64,000 bases of DNA from Gammaproteobacteria bacterium RIFCSPHIGHO2_02_FULL_42_43 (GCA_001801425.1 MGXR01000015.1:1-64000), one strand, 5' to 3'. Positions 45,948 through 56,080 are shown, numbered from the stretch's first letter. Notes: generated by a model from the sequence alone, not told the origin. Translations and numbers: made by a program.

Positions 45948-47486
45948 ATGCGAAAAAAACTGCTGATCACAATTCTCGTTTATTTGCTCTGCCTGGTAAG
46001 CACCTTCGCAAGATCTCATATCGCACCACTATCACCCGATCAAGCATTTCAATTTTCAGCAACCGCCAAAGATTATCAAACCATTTTGTTGCAATGGAAA
46101 ATTGCACCGCATTATTATTTATATCAAAAAGATTTTCGTTTCCATGTCATTAAACCTGAAAAAACGAAACTTGGCGATCCCATTTATCCCGCCGATACAA
46201 TGACGCTCAACACATCACTTGGCAATTTCATCGTCTACAAAAATAATCTCGTGATTCCCGTGCCGATCATTGACGCCGCGCATAATAATATCACCGTGCA
46301 AGTGCATTATCAGGGCTGCTCACAATCCGGTTATTGTTATCCGCCCATCAGTAAAATTGTGGTCATGAATTTAAACGGAAATTATGGACAGCCTGTGTTT
46401 GGATTGAGTATCGACGTCGCGCCCGAAAACATTTCCGCATCCGCGCCATCACATTCATTTTTTTTCACGCTAATGAGTTTTTTTGGATTTGGTATTTTGT
46501 TGTCGTTCACACCCTGCATACTTCCCATGATTCCAATTTTATCGAGCATTATTATCGGACGACGGCAATTAACTCGCCCCCAAGCATTTTTATTATCGCT
46601 TTTTTATGTGCTCGGCATGGCAATCACTTATGCGGTGGCGGGCATTGTGTTTGGTTTTGTGGGAAGTAATTTATCAGCGGTGTTTCAAAATACGTGGGTC
46701 ATCATCAGTTTCAGTGCGATTTTTGTCGTGATGGCTTTATCTTTATTTGGTTTATTTGAATTGCAATTGCCCGCCAAGCTGCAATCACTGATCAGCAATC
46801 AAAGTCATCATCAAAAAAATGGAACTTATTTTGGCGTGTTTGTCATGGGGATATTATCCACGCTGATTGTGTCGCCATGTGTAACGCCACCTTTGGTGGT
46901 TGCACTGGGATGGATTACGCAGCAAGGAGATATCGCTCTCGGCGGCGCCGCGTTATTTGTGCTGGGATTGGGAATGGGAGTGCCGTTATTATTGATTGGC
47001 GCGATAGGTGCGCATTGGTTGCCGAAAGCAGGGCGATGGATGAACGTCATTAAATACACGGTGGGTGTGTTATTGCTTGCCGTTGCATTCTCACTGCTGC
47101 TACGTGCTTTTCATTTTTCATCCACCTCCCAATTGAATTTTCAATCCGTGCAATCAGTAGAAATGGTGGAAACTGCTTTGCAACAAGCTCACAAAAAACC
47201 GGTGATGCTCGACTTCTACGCCGACTGGTGCATCGCCTGCAAAGAATTAGAAACGTTTACGTTCAGCGATCCTGCCGTCAAAAGCGCATTATCGCATTAT
47301 GTGTTGCTCAGAGCCGATGTCACTAAAAACACACCGAAAGACCAACTGCTCGAGCAACACTTCGGCGTGATCGCGCCACCCACGATCCTATTCTTTAAAA
47401 ATCAAGCGGAAATTCAAAATTCGCGCCTAATCGGGTACACCAATAAAAAACGGTTCTTGCAGCATCTTACACAAATCGGTCAATAA
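45948..47486 (+). CDS. dsbD: Thiol:disulfide interchange protein DsbD
   Basis: DsbD carries electrons from cytoplasmic thioredoxin to periplasmic thiol proteins such as DsbC. The 512-residue product has a signal peptide (1-21), the periplasmic alpha domain with [13 protein letters not shown], and a membrane domain of about eight helices with [17 protein letters not shown] and [15 protein letters not shown]. The C-terminal thioredoxin domain has WCIACKELE (C428, C431). It is shorter than E. coli DsbD (about 565 residues), mainly in the alpha domain and linkers. Confidence 0.94.
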   Translation: MRKKLLITILVYLLCLVSTFARSHIAPLSPDQAFQFSATAKDYQTILLQWKIAPHYYLYQKDFRFHVIKPEKTKLGDPIYPADTMTLNTSLGNFIVYKNNLVIPVPIIDAAHNNITVQVHYQGCSQSGYCYPPISKIVVMNLNGNYGQPVFGLSIDVAPENISASAPSHSFFFTLMSFFGFGILLSFTPCILPMIPILSSIIIGRRQLTRPQAFLLSLFYVLGMAITYAVAGIVFGFVGSNLSAVFQNTWVIISFSAIFVVMALSLFGLFELQLPAKLQSLISNQSHHQKNGTYFGVFVMGILSTLIVSPCVTPPLVVALGWITQQGDIALGGAALFVLGLGMGVPLLLIGAIGAHWLPKAGRWMNVIKYTVGVLLLAVAFSLLLRAFHFSSTSQLNFQSVQSVEMVETALQQAHKKPVMLDFYADWCIACKELETFTFSDPAVKSALSHYVLLRADVTKNTPKDQLLEQHFGVIAPPTILFFKNQAEIQNSRLIGYTNKKRFLQHLTQIGQ

Positions 47487-47542
47487 CTTGCCAGCATCTG
47501 CAGAGATCTAGACAACATCGTGCGACTACGGCAGAATACGCC

Positions 47543-48022
47543 ATGGCAAAAATATTGACTATTCACGGACCGAACTTGAACCTACTGGGCACGCGAGAAC
47601 CCAAGGTGTATGGGTACGAGCGGCTCGAGGATATCAATAAGTTACTGCTTGAGCAAGCCCGGGAATTGGGTCACCTACTCATCTCTTTTCAAAGCAATGC
47701 TGAGCACGAGCTCATTGCCCGCATTCATCAAGCGCTGTATGAACAGATGGATATGATACTCATCAATCCCGCAGCTTTCACACATACCAGCATCGCACTA
47801 CGCGACGCCTTGCTCTCAGTGAAAATTCCTTGTATTGAAATCCATTTAAGCAATATTTTTGCGCGCGAATCGTTTCGCCATCATTCTTTTTTCAGTGATA
47901 TCGCCGTCGGTGTGATCACGGGTTTTAGTGCCAATAGTTATCGATTGGCGCTGCTCGCAGCACATGATTATTTAGCAAAACAGGGGGTTTCAGCGTGGAC
48001 ACGCGAAAAATTAGAAAGTTAA
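47543..48022 (+). CDS. aroQ: 3-dehydroquinate dehydratase, type II
   Basis: AroQ dehydrates 3-dehydroquinate in the shikimate pathway. The 159-residue product has [21 protein letters not shown] with the catalytic Tyr, [27 protein letters not shown], and [17 protein letters not shown]. The gene order aroQ-accB-accC is common in gammaproteobacteria. Its 3' end overlaps accB by 28 bases. Confidence 0.96.
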   Translation: MAKILTIHGPNLNLLGTREPKVYGYERLEDINKLLLEQARELGHLLISFQSNAEHELIARIHQALYEQMDMILINPAAFTHTSIALRDALLSVKIPCIEIHLSNIFARESFRHHSFFSDIAVGVITGFSANSYRLALLAAHDYLAKQGVSAWTREKLES

Positions 48023-48438
48023 TTGAGCTCGTGAAAGAAACGGGCATCGGCGAACTGGAAGTCAAATCAGGCGATGATTGTGTTCGCATTAATTGCCAAC
48101 TCATTGCAGGCAATGCAACACCCGTCATCGCTGCAACAACGCCTGCGACAGCGACAGCACCCGCATCTACTGCTTCTGAAAAAAAACCCAAACATACTGA
48201 AGGTCATACGTTAAAATCCCCCATGGTCGGCACAATTTATTTATCCTCAGCACCAGGAACGCCGCCTTTCGTGAGTGTCGGTCAAAAAGTAAAAGTGGGT
48301 GATACATTGTGTTTGATTGAAGCGATGAAAATGTTTAACAAAATTGAAGCGGACAAGGCAGGCACCATCAGTGCGCGTTTGGTGGAAAACGAGCAACCCG
48401 TGGAATACGATCAACCATTATTTATTATCGAACCTTAA
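47995..48438 (+). CDS. accB: Biotin carboxyl carrier protein of acetyl-CoA carboxylase
   Basis: AccB carries the biotin that transfers CO2 in the first step of fatty acid synthesis. The 147-residue product starts [13 protein letters not shown], has an Ala/Thr/Pro-rich linker (about 42-65), and a biotinyl domain with the thumb region and [12 protein letters not shown], in which Lys-112 is biotinylated. The GTG start is chosen because it reproduces the family N-terminus; it lies inside aroQ. Confidence 0.95.
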   Translation: MDTRKIRKLIELVKETGIGELEVKSGDDCVRINCQLIAGNATPVIAATTPATATAPASTASEKKPKHTEGHTLKSPMVGTIYLSSAPGTPPFVSVGQKVKVGDTLCLIEAMKMFNKIEADKAGTISARLVENEQPVEYDQPLFIIEP

Positions 48439-48456
48439 TACTGGAATATAAAACAC

Positions 48457-49803
48457 ATGTTTAAAAAAGTGTTGATTGCCAATCGCGGCGAAATCGCTTT
48501 GCGCATTCACCGCGCATGCAAAGAATTAGGCATTAAAACGGTGGCAATTTATTCAACCGCCGATCAAGATTTAATGCACGTGCGCTTAGCAGATGAATCC
48601 GTTTGCATTGGCCCCGCAAGTTCCGCGCAAAGTTATTTGAATATTCCCGCGGTGATTAGCGCTGCAGAAATTGCACACGTGGATGCGATTCATCCAGGTT
48701 ATGGTTTTCTCGCAGAAAATGCAGATTTTGCGGAACGTGTCGAACAAAGTGGATTTGTATTTATCGGACCAAAATCAGATACGATTAAATTAATGGGAAA
48801 CAAAGTTTCTGCGATTCACACCATGAAAAAAGCAGGTGTGCCCTGCATTCCTGGTTCTGACGGCGCACTGACGAATGATCATGAGCATAATTTAAAAATT
48901 GCCAAACGTATTGGTTTTCCCGTGATTATTAAGGCATCGGGTGGTGGTGGTGGACGCGGCATGCGCGTCGTACACAACGAAGAAGAATTACAAAACGCCA
49001 TTGCGATGACTAAAACAGAGGCGGCAGCGGCATTTGGCACCGACGAAGTTTACATGGAAAAATTTTTAGAAAATCCGCGCCACATTGAAATTCAAGTGTT
49101 GGGCGATGGTCAAGGTAATGCGATTCATTTAGGTGAACGTGATTGTTCTATGCAACGTCGTCATCAAAAAATTCTGGAAGAAGCGCCAGCGCCTGGCATT
49201 ACGCAAGCGCAACGCAGTAAAATTGGTGACGTATGCGTGAAAGCATGCATCAACATTCATTATCGCGGTGCCGGCACATTTGAATTTTTATATGAAAATG
49301 GTGAATTTTATTTTATTGAAATGAATACGCGCGTACAGGTGGAACATCCCGTTACTGAAATGGTAACCGGTGTCGACATTGTGAAATCACAAATTCGCAT
49401 CGCGAACGGGCAAAAATTATTATTCAAACAAGAAGACATTGAATGGCATGGTCATGCAATCGAATGTCGCATCAACGCCGAAGATCCTTACACTTTTTTG
49501 CCCTGCCCCGGCACGATCGCGGTGTATCATCCACCAGGCGGCATGGGCGTTCGCATCGATTCGCATATTTATACCGGATATAAAGTGCCGCCGTATTATG
49601 ATTCACTGATTGGAAAATTAATCGTACACGCCATGACGCGCGACAATGCGCTCGCGCGCATGCAAAATGCATTAGAAGAAACTGTCATCGAGGGAATCAA
49701 AACCAACATTCCGCTACATCAAGAATTAATGGACGATTTGCATTTCAAAAAAGGCGCGCAAAATATTCATTATCTTGAACATAAGTTAAAGTTGAAAATA
49801 TAA
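48457..49803 (+). CDS. accC: Biotin carboxylase subunit of acetyl-CoA carboxylase
   Basis: AccC carboxylates the biotin on AccB using ATP and bicarbonate. The 448-residue product has [31 protein letters not shown], the ATP-grasp loop [15 protein letters not shown], and [22 protein letters not shown]. It is of normal length and follows accB by 18 bases. Confidence 0.98.
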   Translation: MFKKVLIANRGEIALRIHRACKELGIKTVAIYSTADQDLMHVRLADESVCIGPASSAQSYLNIPAVISAAEIAHVDAIHPGYGFLAENADFAERVEQSGFVFIGPKSDTIKLMGNKVSAIHTMKKAGVPCIPGSDGALTNDHEHNLKIAKRIGFPVIIKASGGGGGRGMRVVHNEEELQNAIAMTKTEAAAAFGTDEVYMEKFLENPRHIEIQVLGDGQGNAIHLGERDCSMQRRHQKILEEAPAPGITQAQRSKIGDVCVKACINIHYRGAGTFEFLYENGEFYFIEMNTRVQVEHPVTEMVTGVDIVKSQIRIANGQKLLFKQEDIEWHGHAIECRINAEDPYTFLPCPGTIAVYHPPGGMGVRIDSHIYTGYKVPPYYDSLIGKLIVHAMTRDNALARMQNALEETVIEGIKTNIPLHQELMDDLHFKKGAQNIHYLEHKLKLKI

Positions 49804-50035
49804 CGTGTCGACATTGCCTTGTTTTTCTGCGCTACCGCTTCTATGCGCATGGTTGGACACGGACGCGAGACACCTGACACTCGGACATAGACGCGACCAG
49901 TAGGGAGCGAATTACTCAGGTTCCGTATAACTTGCATTATTTAAAATACATGTTTTTATATAAAATAGTACTTTAAAAGAGTCTAGTTTTGTTATATTCT
50001 TGTATTATACAGAAGTTAAGTTTTCAGGTACCCTA
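49804..50035. other. Intergenic stretch with a dispersed repeat
   Basis: There is no gene in these 232 bases. A GC-rich left part includes the repeat at 49890-49911 and inverted CGACATTG/GGACAC-type pieces. The right part is very AT-rich and leads into the ATPase gene, a likely promoter region without a clear box. Confidence 0.45.
49890..49911. repeat. Short GC-rich dispersed repeat, copy between accC and ATPase 1
   Basis: This matches the 3151-3172 copy with one change (CCAG for CCGG). Confidence 0.7.
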
Positions 50036-51301
50036 ATGATAAAATTAATGCAAAGCCTCTTGGAGGAGTTTCACGATAAGTTGCATGCTTTTCAGGAAGG
50101 CATAACACGAGAAGTCACTTTTCCAAATGCACCGAACAAAATCATGGTGGCCATCGGCATGCGCAGAACAGGTAAAACCTATTTTTTGTTTCAAACAATA
50201 AAACAATTGCTTGAAAATAAAATACCCCTTTCTCGAATCCTATACGTCAATTTTGAAGATGATCGTTTATATCCGTTGACACAGGATAAATTGGGAAAAC
50301 TAATCGATGCGTTTTATACGATTTATCCTGATAATCACGATAATTTATCCTATTTATTTTTAGATGAAATTCACAATGTCGACAATTGGGCTGTAACAGT
50401 AAGGCGGTTTTTCGACAGCAAAAAAGTGCGCATTTATCTGTCAGGATCATCATCAAAATTACTCGGCACTGAAATTGCAACATCGCTACGTGGTAGATCT
50501 CTAGCAACAGAAATTTGGCCATTGAATTTTTCGGAATTTTTACAGTGTGGAGTAGAAAAAAATATTATTAAAAAACCATTTGGAAAAAAAGGCGCAGATA
50601 AATTATCTAAAATATTTCAAGCTTACCTAAATCAAGGTGGTTTTCCAGAAATTATCCACAATGAAGTCAGCGATCAAATGAGCATATTACAAGAATATGT
50701 TAATGTTGTTATTTTAAAGGATATCATCGAGCGTCATAAAATTACGAATATCGCTTTGATCCGTTATTTAATTAAAATTATTTTGATGAATCCCGCCACT
50801 CATTTTTCAACAAATAAACTATTCAACGACCTCAAAAGTCAGGGTTACGCATTAAGCAGAGTAACCATTCATGAATATTTGAGTTATATTGAAGAAGCCT
50901 ATTTGGCATTCATGATTCCGCTCTATTCAAAATCAACGCGAAAAGCACAAACCAACTCAAAAAAAATATACGCAATTGATACAGGTTTGGTTAATGCTTA
51001 TAACTTAAGTTTCCACAAAAATTGGGGGCATAATTTTGAAAATTTTATTTTCTTAAATTTAAAAAGACAGCAACACGAGATTTACTATTATTTAACCGAA
51101 AATAGAAACGAAGTGGATTTTTTCACCAAGAGTCGGGATGGAAAATTAAATCTTTACCAGGTGGCATGGGATGTGGATGACCCAAAAACGCTGGAACGTG
51201 AAATGCGGGCATTACACGAAGCCGAACACGAATTAGGCATTAAAGGTAAATTAATTACGCCTGAAAATTATCTCACTGATTTTGTAAGCGATCGCCTATA
51301 A
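50036..51301 (+). CDS. AAA_14/DUF4143-type ATPase 1
   Basis: This 421-residue protein has a P-loop ATPase domain: Walker A GMRRTGKT at 41-48, Walker B with Asp-110 Glu-111 in LFLDEIHN, and sensor-like RIYLSGSSSKLLG. A C-terminal DUF4143 nuclease-like domain follows, with NFENFIFLNLKRQ, and EVDFFTKS, which carries the Asp/Glu pattern of the PD-(D/E)XK fold. Such proteins are common, often horizontally moved, and of uncertain function. ATG 50036 is preferred over a TTG 36 bases earlier. A second, only distantly similar family member follows. Confidence 0.85.
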   Translation: MIKLMQSLLEEFHDKLHAFQEGITREVTFPNAPNKIMVAIGMRRTGKTYFLFQTIKQLLENKIPLSRILYVNFEDDRLYPLTQDKLGKLIDAFYTIYPDNHDNLSYLFLDEIHNVDNWAVTVRRFFDSKKVRIYLSGSSSKLLGTEIATSLRGRSLATEIWPLNFSEFLQCGVEKNIIKKPFGKKGADKLSKIFQAYLNQGGFPEIIHNEVSDQMSILQEYVNVVILKDIIERHKITNIALIRYLIKIILMNPATHFSTNKLFNDLKSQGYALSRVTIHEYLSYIEEAYLAFMIPLYSKSTRKAQTNSKKIYAIDTGLVNAYNLSFHKNWGHNFENFIFLNLKRQQHEIYYYLTENRNEVDFFTKSRDGKLNLYQVAWDVDDPKTLEREMRALHEAEHELGIKGKLITPENYLTDFVSDRL

Positions 51302-51344
51302 ATAAAAATCCTGGACGTCGACAGTAACAGGTCGATCCCACCCA

Positions 51345-51364
51345 GACGCGACCGGGTGGGAGCG
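51345..51364. repeat. Short GC-rich dispersed repeat, copy between the two ATPase genes
   Basis: GACGCGACCGGGTGGGAGCG is a variant of the 3151-3172 family. It is embedded in an inverted repeat CCCACCC...GGGTGGG (51337-51360), which may act as a transcript-end hairpin for ATPase 1. Confidence 0.6.
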
Positions 51365-51373
51365 TTGTGCAAT

Positions 51374-51435
51374 ATTCACATTATTCATATGAAAAATGTG
51401 ATATAATTCACATTATTCATACGAAAAATGTGATA
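51374..51435. promoter_or_regulatory. Two tandem palindromic operator-like sites before ATPase 2
   Basis: Two 30-base copies (51374-51403 and 51406-51435) differ at one base. Each is an imperfect palindrome built on TCACATT...AATGTGA around TTCATATGAA. They run up to seven bases before the ATG, covering any ribosome site, and a TATAAT lies at their junction (51402-51407). This arrangement suggests autoregulation of transcription or translation. Confidence 0.65.
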
Positions 51436-51442
51436 AAAACTC

Positions 51443-52747
51443 ATGAAACGTAATATATTCAATAAGTTACAAAATTGGCGGCATTCGACGTCACGCAAGC
51501 CCCTTATTTTACAGGGAGCACGACAAGTTGGTAAAACCTACATTCTAGAGTCCTTTGCAAAAGCCGAATTTAAACATTACGCCTACATCAATTTCGAGCA
51601 AGACGATCGCGCCAAACAAATTTTTGAGCGGGATTTAAAGCCGGAAAGAATTATCAAAGCGCTCGAATTGCATCTAGAAATAAAAATAATCGCAAACAAT
51701 ACGTTGATTTTTTTTGACGAAATCCAAGCGTGTCCCAACGCATTAAACAGCTTGAAATATTTTTGCGAACAAGCGAGCGAGTATTTTATTGCAGCGGCCG
51801 GATCATTGCTGGGAATTAAATTATCAAACGATAAGGGATTTCCCGTTGGTAAAGTCAATTTTTTAGAATTACACCCCATGTCATTTTTTGAATTTCTGCA
51901 AGCGCTGGGTAAAACGCAATTATCACAACATTTAATTGAATTAAATAAATTTGAACCGCTCAATACCGCGATTCACGATAACTTATGTGATCTATTAAAA
52001 ATATATTTATATGTGGGCGGCATGCCGGAAGCCGTAAAAACATATATTGAAAAAGAAGATTTTTTTGCTGTGCGACAAGTGCAGGAAGAAATTATCAAAG
52101 CGTATTTACTGGATTTTGCAAAACATGCGCCCAACAATCAAATCATGAAAATCACCGGGATTTGGAATTCATTACCAGATCAGCTTGCCAAGGAAAATAA
52201 AAAATTTGTTTTTTCTATTTTAAAATCAGGAGCACGCGCACGTGAATATGAGATTGCGTTGCAATGGTTAATGGATGCGGGATTAATTTATATTTCATAT
52301 AATATCACCACACCTAAATTACCGTTAAAAGCATATTTAGATCACAATGCATTTAAAATATATTGTCTGGATGTTGGTATACTGGGTGCATTATCTGATC
52401 TCGATGCAAAAATTATTTTAGAAAAAAATACATTATTTACAGAATTTAAAGGTGCTCTAACAGAAAATGTCGCGGCGCAATTATTGAAATGTGCTGGCAT
52501 TAAACAATTATTTTATTGGACAAGCGCGCATACTGCGGAAGTAGATTTTATTGTGCCATTTGAAAATACTATTTTACCGCTTGAAATTAAATCCGGTACG
52601 TCAACCAAACAAAAAAGTTTAATGGTGTATGATGTGAAATACCAGCCCACTATCTTGAATCGCGCGAGTTTATTGAATCTCAAGCAAGACGGGAAATTAT
52701 GCAATTATCCATTGTATCTGCTAGAAAAATTTCCGATTCGCTCGTAA
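51443..52747 (+). CDS. AAA_14/DUF4143-type ATPase 2
   Basis: This 434-residue protein is of the same general class as the preceding gene. It has Walker A GARQVGKT at 25-32, Walker B Asp-92 Glu-93 in LIFFDEIQ, AAAGSLLGI as sensor, the LHPMSFFEFL segment, and a C-terminal DUF4143 domain with LTENVAAQLL, FYWTSAHTAEVDFIV and LEIKSGTS (the E-x-K element). Sequence similarity to ATPase 1 is limited, so they are separate acquisitions or old paralogues. The function in cells is not established; members occur near toxin-antitoxin genes, as here. Confidence 0.87.
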   Translation: MKRNIFNKLQNWRHSTSRKPLILQGARQVGKTYILESFAKAEFKHYAYINFEQDDRAKQIFERDLKPERIIKALELHLEIKIIANNTLIFFDEIQACPNALNSLKYFCEQASEYFIAAAGSLLGIKLSNDKGFPVGKVNFLELHPMSFFEFLQALGKTQLSQHLIELNKFEPLNTAIHDNLCDLLKIYLYVGGMPEAVKTYIEKEDFFAVRQVQEEIIKAYLLDFAKHAPNNQIMKITGIWNSLPDQLAKENKKFVFSILKSGARAREYEIALQWLMDAGLIYISYNITTPKLPLKAYLDHNAFKIYCLDVGILGALSDLDAKIILEKNTLFTEFKGALTENVAAQLLKCAGIKQLFYWTSAHTAEVDFIVPFENTILPLEIKSGTSTKQKSLMVYDVKYQPTILNRASLLNLKQDGKLCNYPLYLLEKFPIRS

Positions 52748-52767
52748 CTGCGAGTGTTGACGAGCGA
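52746..52767. repeat. Short dispersed repeat, copy between ATPase 2 and abiE
   Basis: This is a diverged copy of the 42523-42544 and 54185-54206 sequence. It overlaps the stop codon of ATPase 2. Confidence 0.5.
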
Positions 52768-52795
52768 ATTATTTAGGTTGAGGTGCATCACCGTC

Positions 52796-52812
52796 CCGCG
52801 ATCAAATCGCGG
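52796..52812. terminator. Hairpin between convergent ATPase 2 and abiEii
   Basis: CCGCGAT-CAA-ATCGCGG forms a perfect seven-base stem in the 80-base convergent gap. No T-run follows, so its role as a terminator is uncertain. Confidence 0.4.
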
Positions 52813-52828
52813 TCAGCGCCTGGAATAA

Positions 52829-53530
52829 TTATTTATTTTTTATGCTCGCAGACACCTGTGTTTTCAACAAAAAAATCGTTTCTTTTCGAAGATGTGATTT
52901 AGCCCAATTTTTTTGCTTTTCATCCAGTAATTCACCAATGCCTGACAAAATACCTCTATCCGTTTTTTTTTCTAAAATAGCGATACACAGTGATACGGCT
53001 TTTTGATAAGTTGTTTTGGTTTGTTGCTCAACAATAATTTTATTCATGGGAAAATTGTTTTTTAGAAAAAACCATACATCATAGATATCACGATTGGTTT
53101 TTCCTTGGCGCTCAATCAGCGCAACCAACTTATTGGCAAATACATCTTCCTGATTCATGATAAGCATGGGAATGCCCAAATAATTTTCTACGTGGTACTG
53201 GGAACCAAACTGTCGTTTAGAAATTTCAACTTTAATATTTTGCAATCCACGACGATAAGATAAAAGAAAAAACAAAGTATATCGTTTATCGTAAAATTCT
53301 TTTATATCACCATATTGGTTTAAAATTATTTTTATCTTTTCAAAAACAATATGTGCAGATGCTTCGTCCAACAAATCAAAGTCCAGATCCACTGAAAAAC
53401 GCCCAAGATGATAAAATAAAAAAGCCGCAGTTTCACCTTTGAAACCTAATAATGGACCTAATGAAATATCACTGTAAATGTCTTTTAATATCTGCAATAA
53501 CAGATTTTTATGCATTGAAATATTAAGCAT
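52829..53530 (-). CDS. AbiEii/AbiGii-type nucleotidyltransferase toxin
   Basis: This 233-residue protein has the AbiEii nucleotidyltransferase fold. A Gly-rich motif (LGFKGETAAFLFY) is followed by the catalytic Asp pair in GRFSVDLDFD (D48, D50), then VEISKR, and MNQEDVFANKLVALIERQGKTNRDIYDVWFF typical of AbiEii. In type IV AbiE systems the toxin is a nucleotidyltransferase that stops growth and blocks phage, and AbiEi represses the operon. The Gly-Ser of the classical GSx10Dx D motif is replaced here by Gly-Glu. The ATG overlaps the antitoxin stop by eight bases. Confidence 0.85.
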   Translation of the reverse strand: MLNISMHKNLLLQILKDIYSDISLGPLLGFKGETAAFLFYHLGRFSVDLDFDLLDEASAHIVFEKIKIILNQYGDIKEFYDKRYTLFFLLSYRRGLQNIKVEISKRQFGSQYHVENYLGIPMLIMNQEDVFANKLVALIERQGKTNRDIYDVWFFLKNNFPMNKIIVEQQTKTTYQKAVSLCIAILEKKTDRGILSGIGELLDEKQKNWAKSHLRKETIFLLKTQVSASIKNK

Positions 53531-54101
53531 GATGACTCTCTTCGAAATAACGTGTTAATCGTTTTTCCATATTTTTATTCTCATACAACGGTAACATTTC
53601 AAAACATTTGTCCCAATTAATACTATTGAGATTATCAAAATAATATTCTTTATTTAGATAAATCGTGTCTAACAATGCCCTCTCCTTATCAGCAATAAAA
53701 TAATAATCATATTGTGAAACACCTGTCCTATTGGTGAGTATGGAGTGTTTTATTTTTTTAAAAGAAAAATGATGATGATCGCAGTAAATTTCGCGACTCA
53801 AATAAGAAGCAACGAAAATTTTCCGATACGTCTGAAATACAACACCTGTCTGTACTAATACGGTTTCAAAACTAACATAGGCCGGTGTATATATTTTTGT
53901 TGCAAATTCCAATGCGCTATAGTTTTCATCTTTTGCGTAAAAACCTTTTCGAATTGAATACAGCGCGCCTGTTTTAACATAGTAATGAATTTTAGAGCGG
54001 AGCGAAGCGGCATCCGTCAACCCTAAACGCAGCGCAAGCTCTTTGAACGTAAACACAGTGTTGGGGGCTCGAAGCATGGTTTGCAGGACATTAGAATTCA
54101 T
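53523..54101 (-). CDS. AbiEi-type antitoxin
   Basis: This 192-residue protein has an N-terminal winged helix (FTFKELALRLGLTDAASLRSKIHYYVKTGAL), the segment IRKGFYAKDENYSALEFATKIYTPAYVSFETVL typical of AbiEi, and a C-terminal antitoxin domain with DYYFIADKERALLDTIYLN. AbiEi neutralises the toxin and represses its own promoter through inverted repeats. I use ATG 54101; a TTG twelve bases upstream is less likely. First gene of the pair. Confidence 0.85.
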   Translation of the reverse strand: MNSNVLQTMLRAPNTVFTFKELALRLGLTDAASLRSKIHYYVKTGALYSIRKGFYAKDENYSALEFATKIYTPAYVSFETVLVQTGVVFQTYRKIFVASYLSREIYCDHHHFSFKKIKHSILTNRTGVSQYDYYFIADKERALLDTIYLNKEYYFDNLNSINWDKCFEMLPLYENKNMEKRLTRYFEESHHA

Positions 54102-54104
54102 AGT

Positions 54105-54143
54105 TTGAACCAAACATTGTTATATTTATCACTATTAGTTCAA
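54105..54143. promoter_or_regulatory. Inverted repeat and -10 before abiE
   Basis: TTGAAC (54105-54110) and GTTCAA (54138-54143) bracket the start region just upstream of the antitoxin ATG. A TATAAT on the minus strand overlaps the outer end. AbiEi proteins bind paired inverted repeats at such positions, so this is a candidate operator. Confidence 0.4.
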
Positions 54144-54184
54144 ATTATAGAAAACGGGGCTGTGTTTGTCAAGACTTTTCTCGA

Positions 54185-54206
54185 AACCGCGAGTGTTAAC
54201 AAGCGG
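54185..54206. repeat. Short dispersed repeat, copy between abiE and ocd
   Basis: This 22-base sequence is identical to 42523-42544. It lies just past the stop of the ornithine cyclodeaminase homologue and upstream of abiE. Confidence 0.7.
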
Positions 54207-54209
54207 TTA

Positions 54210-55214
54210 TCACAATACTTCAAACAAATTCTTCGAATTTTTAAGTTCGGGAATCAGTTCGGTGGTTTGACCAATTTGATATTGATTGCTGAGTTCATAA
54301 ATTAATTTTAATATGGCGTAATCTTCGATGGCAAAACCAACAGAATCGAATAACGTAATTTCGGTATCATTTTCGCGGCCTTTTTTACGACCTGAAACAA
54401 TTTCCCATAATTCCGCGTAAATTTTATCATCGCCACCTAATGATTGTATTTCACCTTCCGCTTTCGATTGTGGAAAATATTCGACGACAATTTTTGTTTT
54501 CGACAAAATGGCTTTGTCTAATTCTGTTTTGCCAGGACAATCACCGCCGATGCTATTCATGTGCAAGCCCGGATAAATCATATCTGCTTGCAACACATTG
54601 GCTTTTTTTTTGCTGGCGGTCGCGGTTGTGATAATGTCCACATCCACGACGACACTCGCTGCATCATCACACGGAATCAACTTCAGCTTTTTTTTCAAAT
54701 TATTTTGAAATTTTTGCATGGCAGCAGGATCAATATCAAAATATTTTACCGTGTCAACATTAAAAAAAGATTTTTGCGCCATGATTTGAAATTCCGATTG
54801 CGCACCCGTACCAATAATCCCGACGGTCTTAACATTTTTCTTCGCGAGATATTTTGCGGCAAGTGTTGAAGTGGCAGCTGTTCGAAACGCTGTCAACAAT
54901 GTCATTTCAGAAATCATGAGCGGATAACCCGTCTCGACATCTGCTAACATGCCCACGCCAACCACGGTTAATTTATTGCGATCAATATTGGCGGGATGAC
55001 CGTTCACATATTTAAATGCATAATATTGTTCATCGCAAATTGGCATTAATTCAATGACGCCGTTTTTCACATGCACCGCGTGACGCGGTGATTTTTCAAA
55101 TTCAGACCAACGTGCATATGTTTTCTCTAACTCGGCAATTAATAATTGAAAAAATTTTTCAATGCTGATTTTATGAATGAGTGTTTTAACATTGGCGATC
55201 GTGATGAGTTTCAT
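54210..55214 (-). CDS. Ornithine cyclodeaminase/mu-crystallin family protein
   Basis: This 334-residue NAD-dependent protein is of the ornithine cyclodeaminase superfamily. It has [17 protein letters not shown] with the substrate Arg, [11 protein letters not shown] with the Lys, [18 protein letters not shown], and the Rossmann [25 protein letters not shown] replaces the usual GAD..G..EL catalytic Asp region and keeps the Asp. Members act as ornithine cyclodeaminase, alanine dehydrogenase or imine reductases; the substrate is not clear here. The ATG overlaps the hemF stop by four bases, so the two genes form an operon. Confidence 0.8.
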   Translation of the reverse strand: MKLITIANVKTLIHKISIEKFFQLLIAELEKTYARWSEFEKSPRHAVHVKNGVIELMPICDEQYYAFKYVNGHPANIDRNKLTVVGVGMLADVETGYPLMISEMTLLTAFRTAATSTLAAKYLAKKNVKTVGIIGTGAQSEFQIMAQKSFFNVDTVKYFDIDPAAMQKFQNNLKKKLKLIPCDDAASVVVDVDIITTATASKKKANVLQADMIYPGLHMNSIGGDCPGKTELDKAILSKTKIVVEYFPQSKAEGEIQSLGGDDKIYAELWEIVSGRKKGRENDTEITLFDSVGFAIEDYAILKLIYELSNQYQIGQTTELIPELKNSKNLFEVL

Positions 55215-56080
55215 ATCCAATCTCGAGGTTGTAAAAAAAATTCTGTTAGCCGCGCTTCTTCAGAACCCATTTCTGGTTTCCAATCATAAATCCAATGTAC
55301 CACGGGTGGCAACGATACCAAGATCGATTCGATTCTTCCACCAAATTGCAAACCAAATAAAGTACCGCGATCGTAAACCAAATTAAATTCTGCGTAACGT
55401 CCGCGACGGTAGTACTGAAAATCACGATGCTTTTGCGCAAATGCATGCGATTTTCTTTTTTCGACAATCGGCAAATACGCGTCAATAAAACTGTCGCCCA
55501 CTTTTTTTAACAATGAAAAACAATGATCAAAAGACACCGCGTTTAAATCATCAAAAAACAATCCGCCAATGCCGCGTTGCTCATTGCGATGTTTGATATA
55601 AAAATAATCGTCGGCCCATTTTTTATAACGCGAATAATAATCAGGATTAATCGCATCGCATGCTTTTTTTGCGCTGCGATGCCAATGCGCGCAATCGTCT
55701 TCAAATCCATAGTATGGTGTTAAATCGTATCCACCGCCAACCCACCAAACATGTTCGCCGTTTTTTTTCGTCGCTTGAAAATAACGCACATTCAAATGCG
55801 CGGTTGGCACAAACGGATTGCGCGGATGCATCACCACAGAAACACCCATTGCTTCAAACACACTGCCCGCTAACTCAGGGCGTTTGACGCTCGCAATCGC
55901 GGGCAATGTCTCACCCGTCACATGCGAAAAATTCACACCGCCTTTTTCAAAAGTATCCCCTGCAATCGCGCAAGTAATTCCGTTTTTCCAAGTATCTTTT
56001 TGAAATCGCGCACCCACTTCTTGCGATTCTAATGCGGTACAAATACGTTTCTGTAATTCAAGTAGATAATTTTTCACCAT
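55211..56080 (-). CDS. hemF: Oxygen-dependent coproporphyrinogen III oxidase
   Basis: HemF decarboxylates coproporphyrinogen III to protoporphyrinogen IX with oxygen. The 289-residue product has [63 protein letters not shown], and [35 protein letters not shown] at the end, all family signatures. I set the start at ATG 56080; an upstream start would add ten residues. It is the first gene of a pair with the ornithine cyclodeaminase homologue. Confidence 0.95.
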   Translation of the reverse strand: MVKNYLLELQKRICTALESQEVGARFQKDTWKNGITCAIAGDTFEKGGVNFSHVTGETLPAIASVKRPELAGSVFEAMGVSVVMHPRNPFVPTAHLNVRYFQATKKNGEHVWWVGGGYDLTPYYGFEDDCAHWHRSAKKACDAINPDYYSRYKKWADDYFYIKHRNEQRGIGGLFFDDLNAVSFDHCFSLLKKVGDSFIDAYLPIVEKRKSHAFAQKHRDFQYYRRGRYAEFNLVYDRGTLFGLQFGGRIESILVSLPPVVHWIYDWKPEMGSEEARLTEFFLQPRDWI

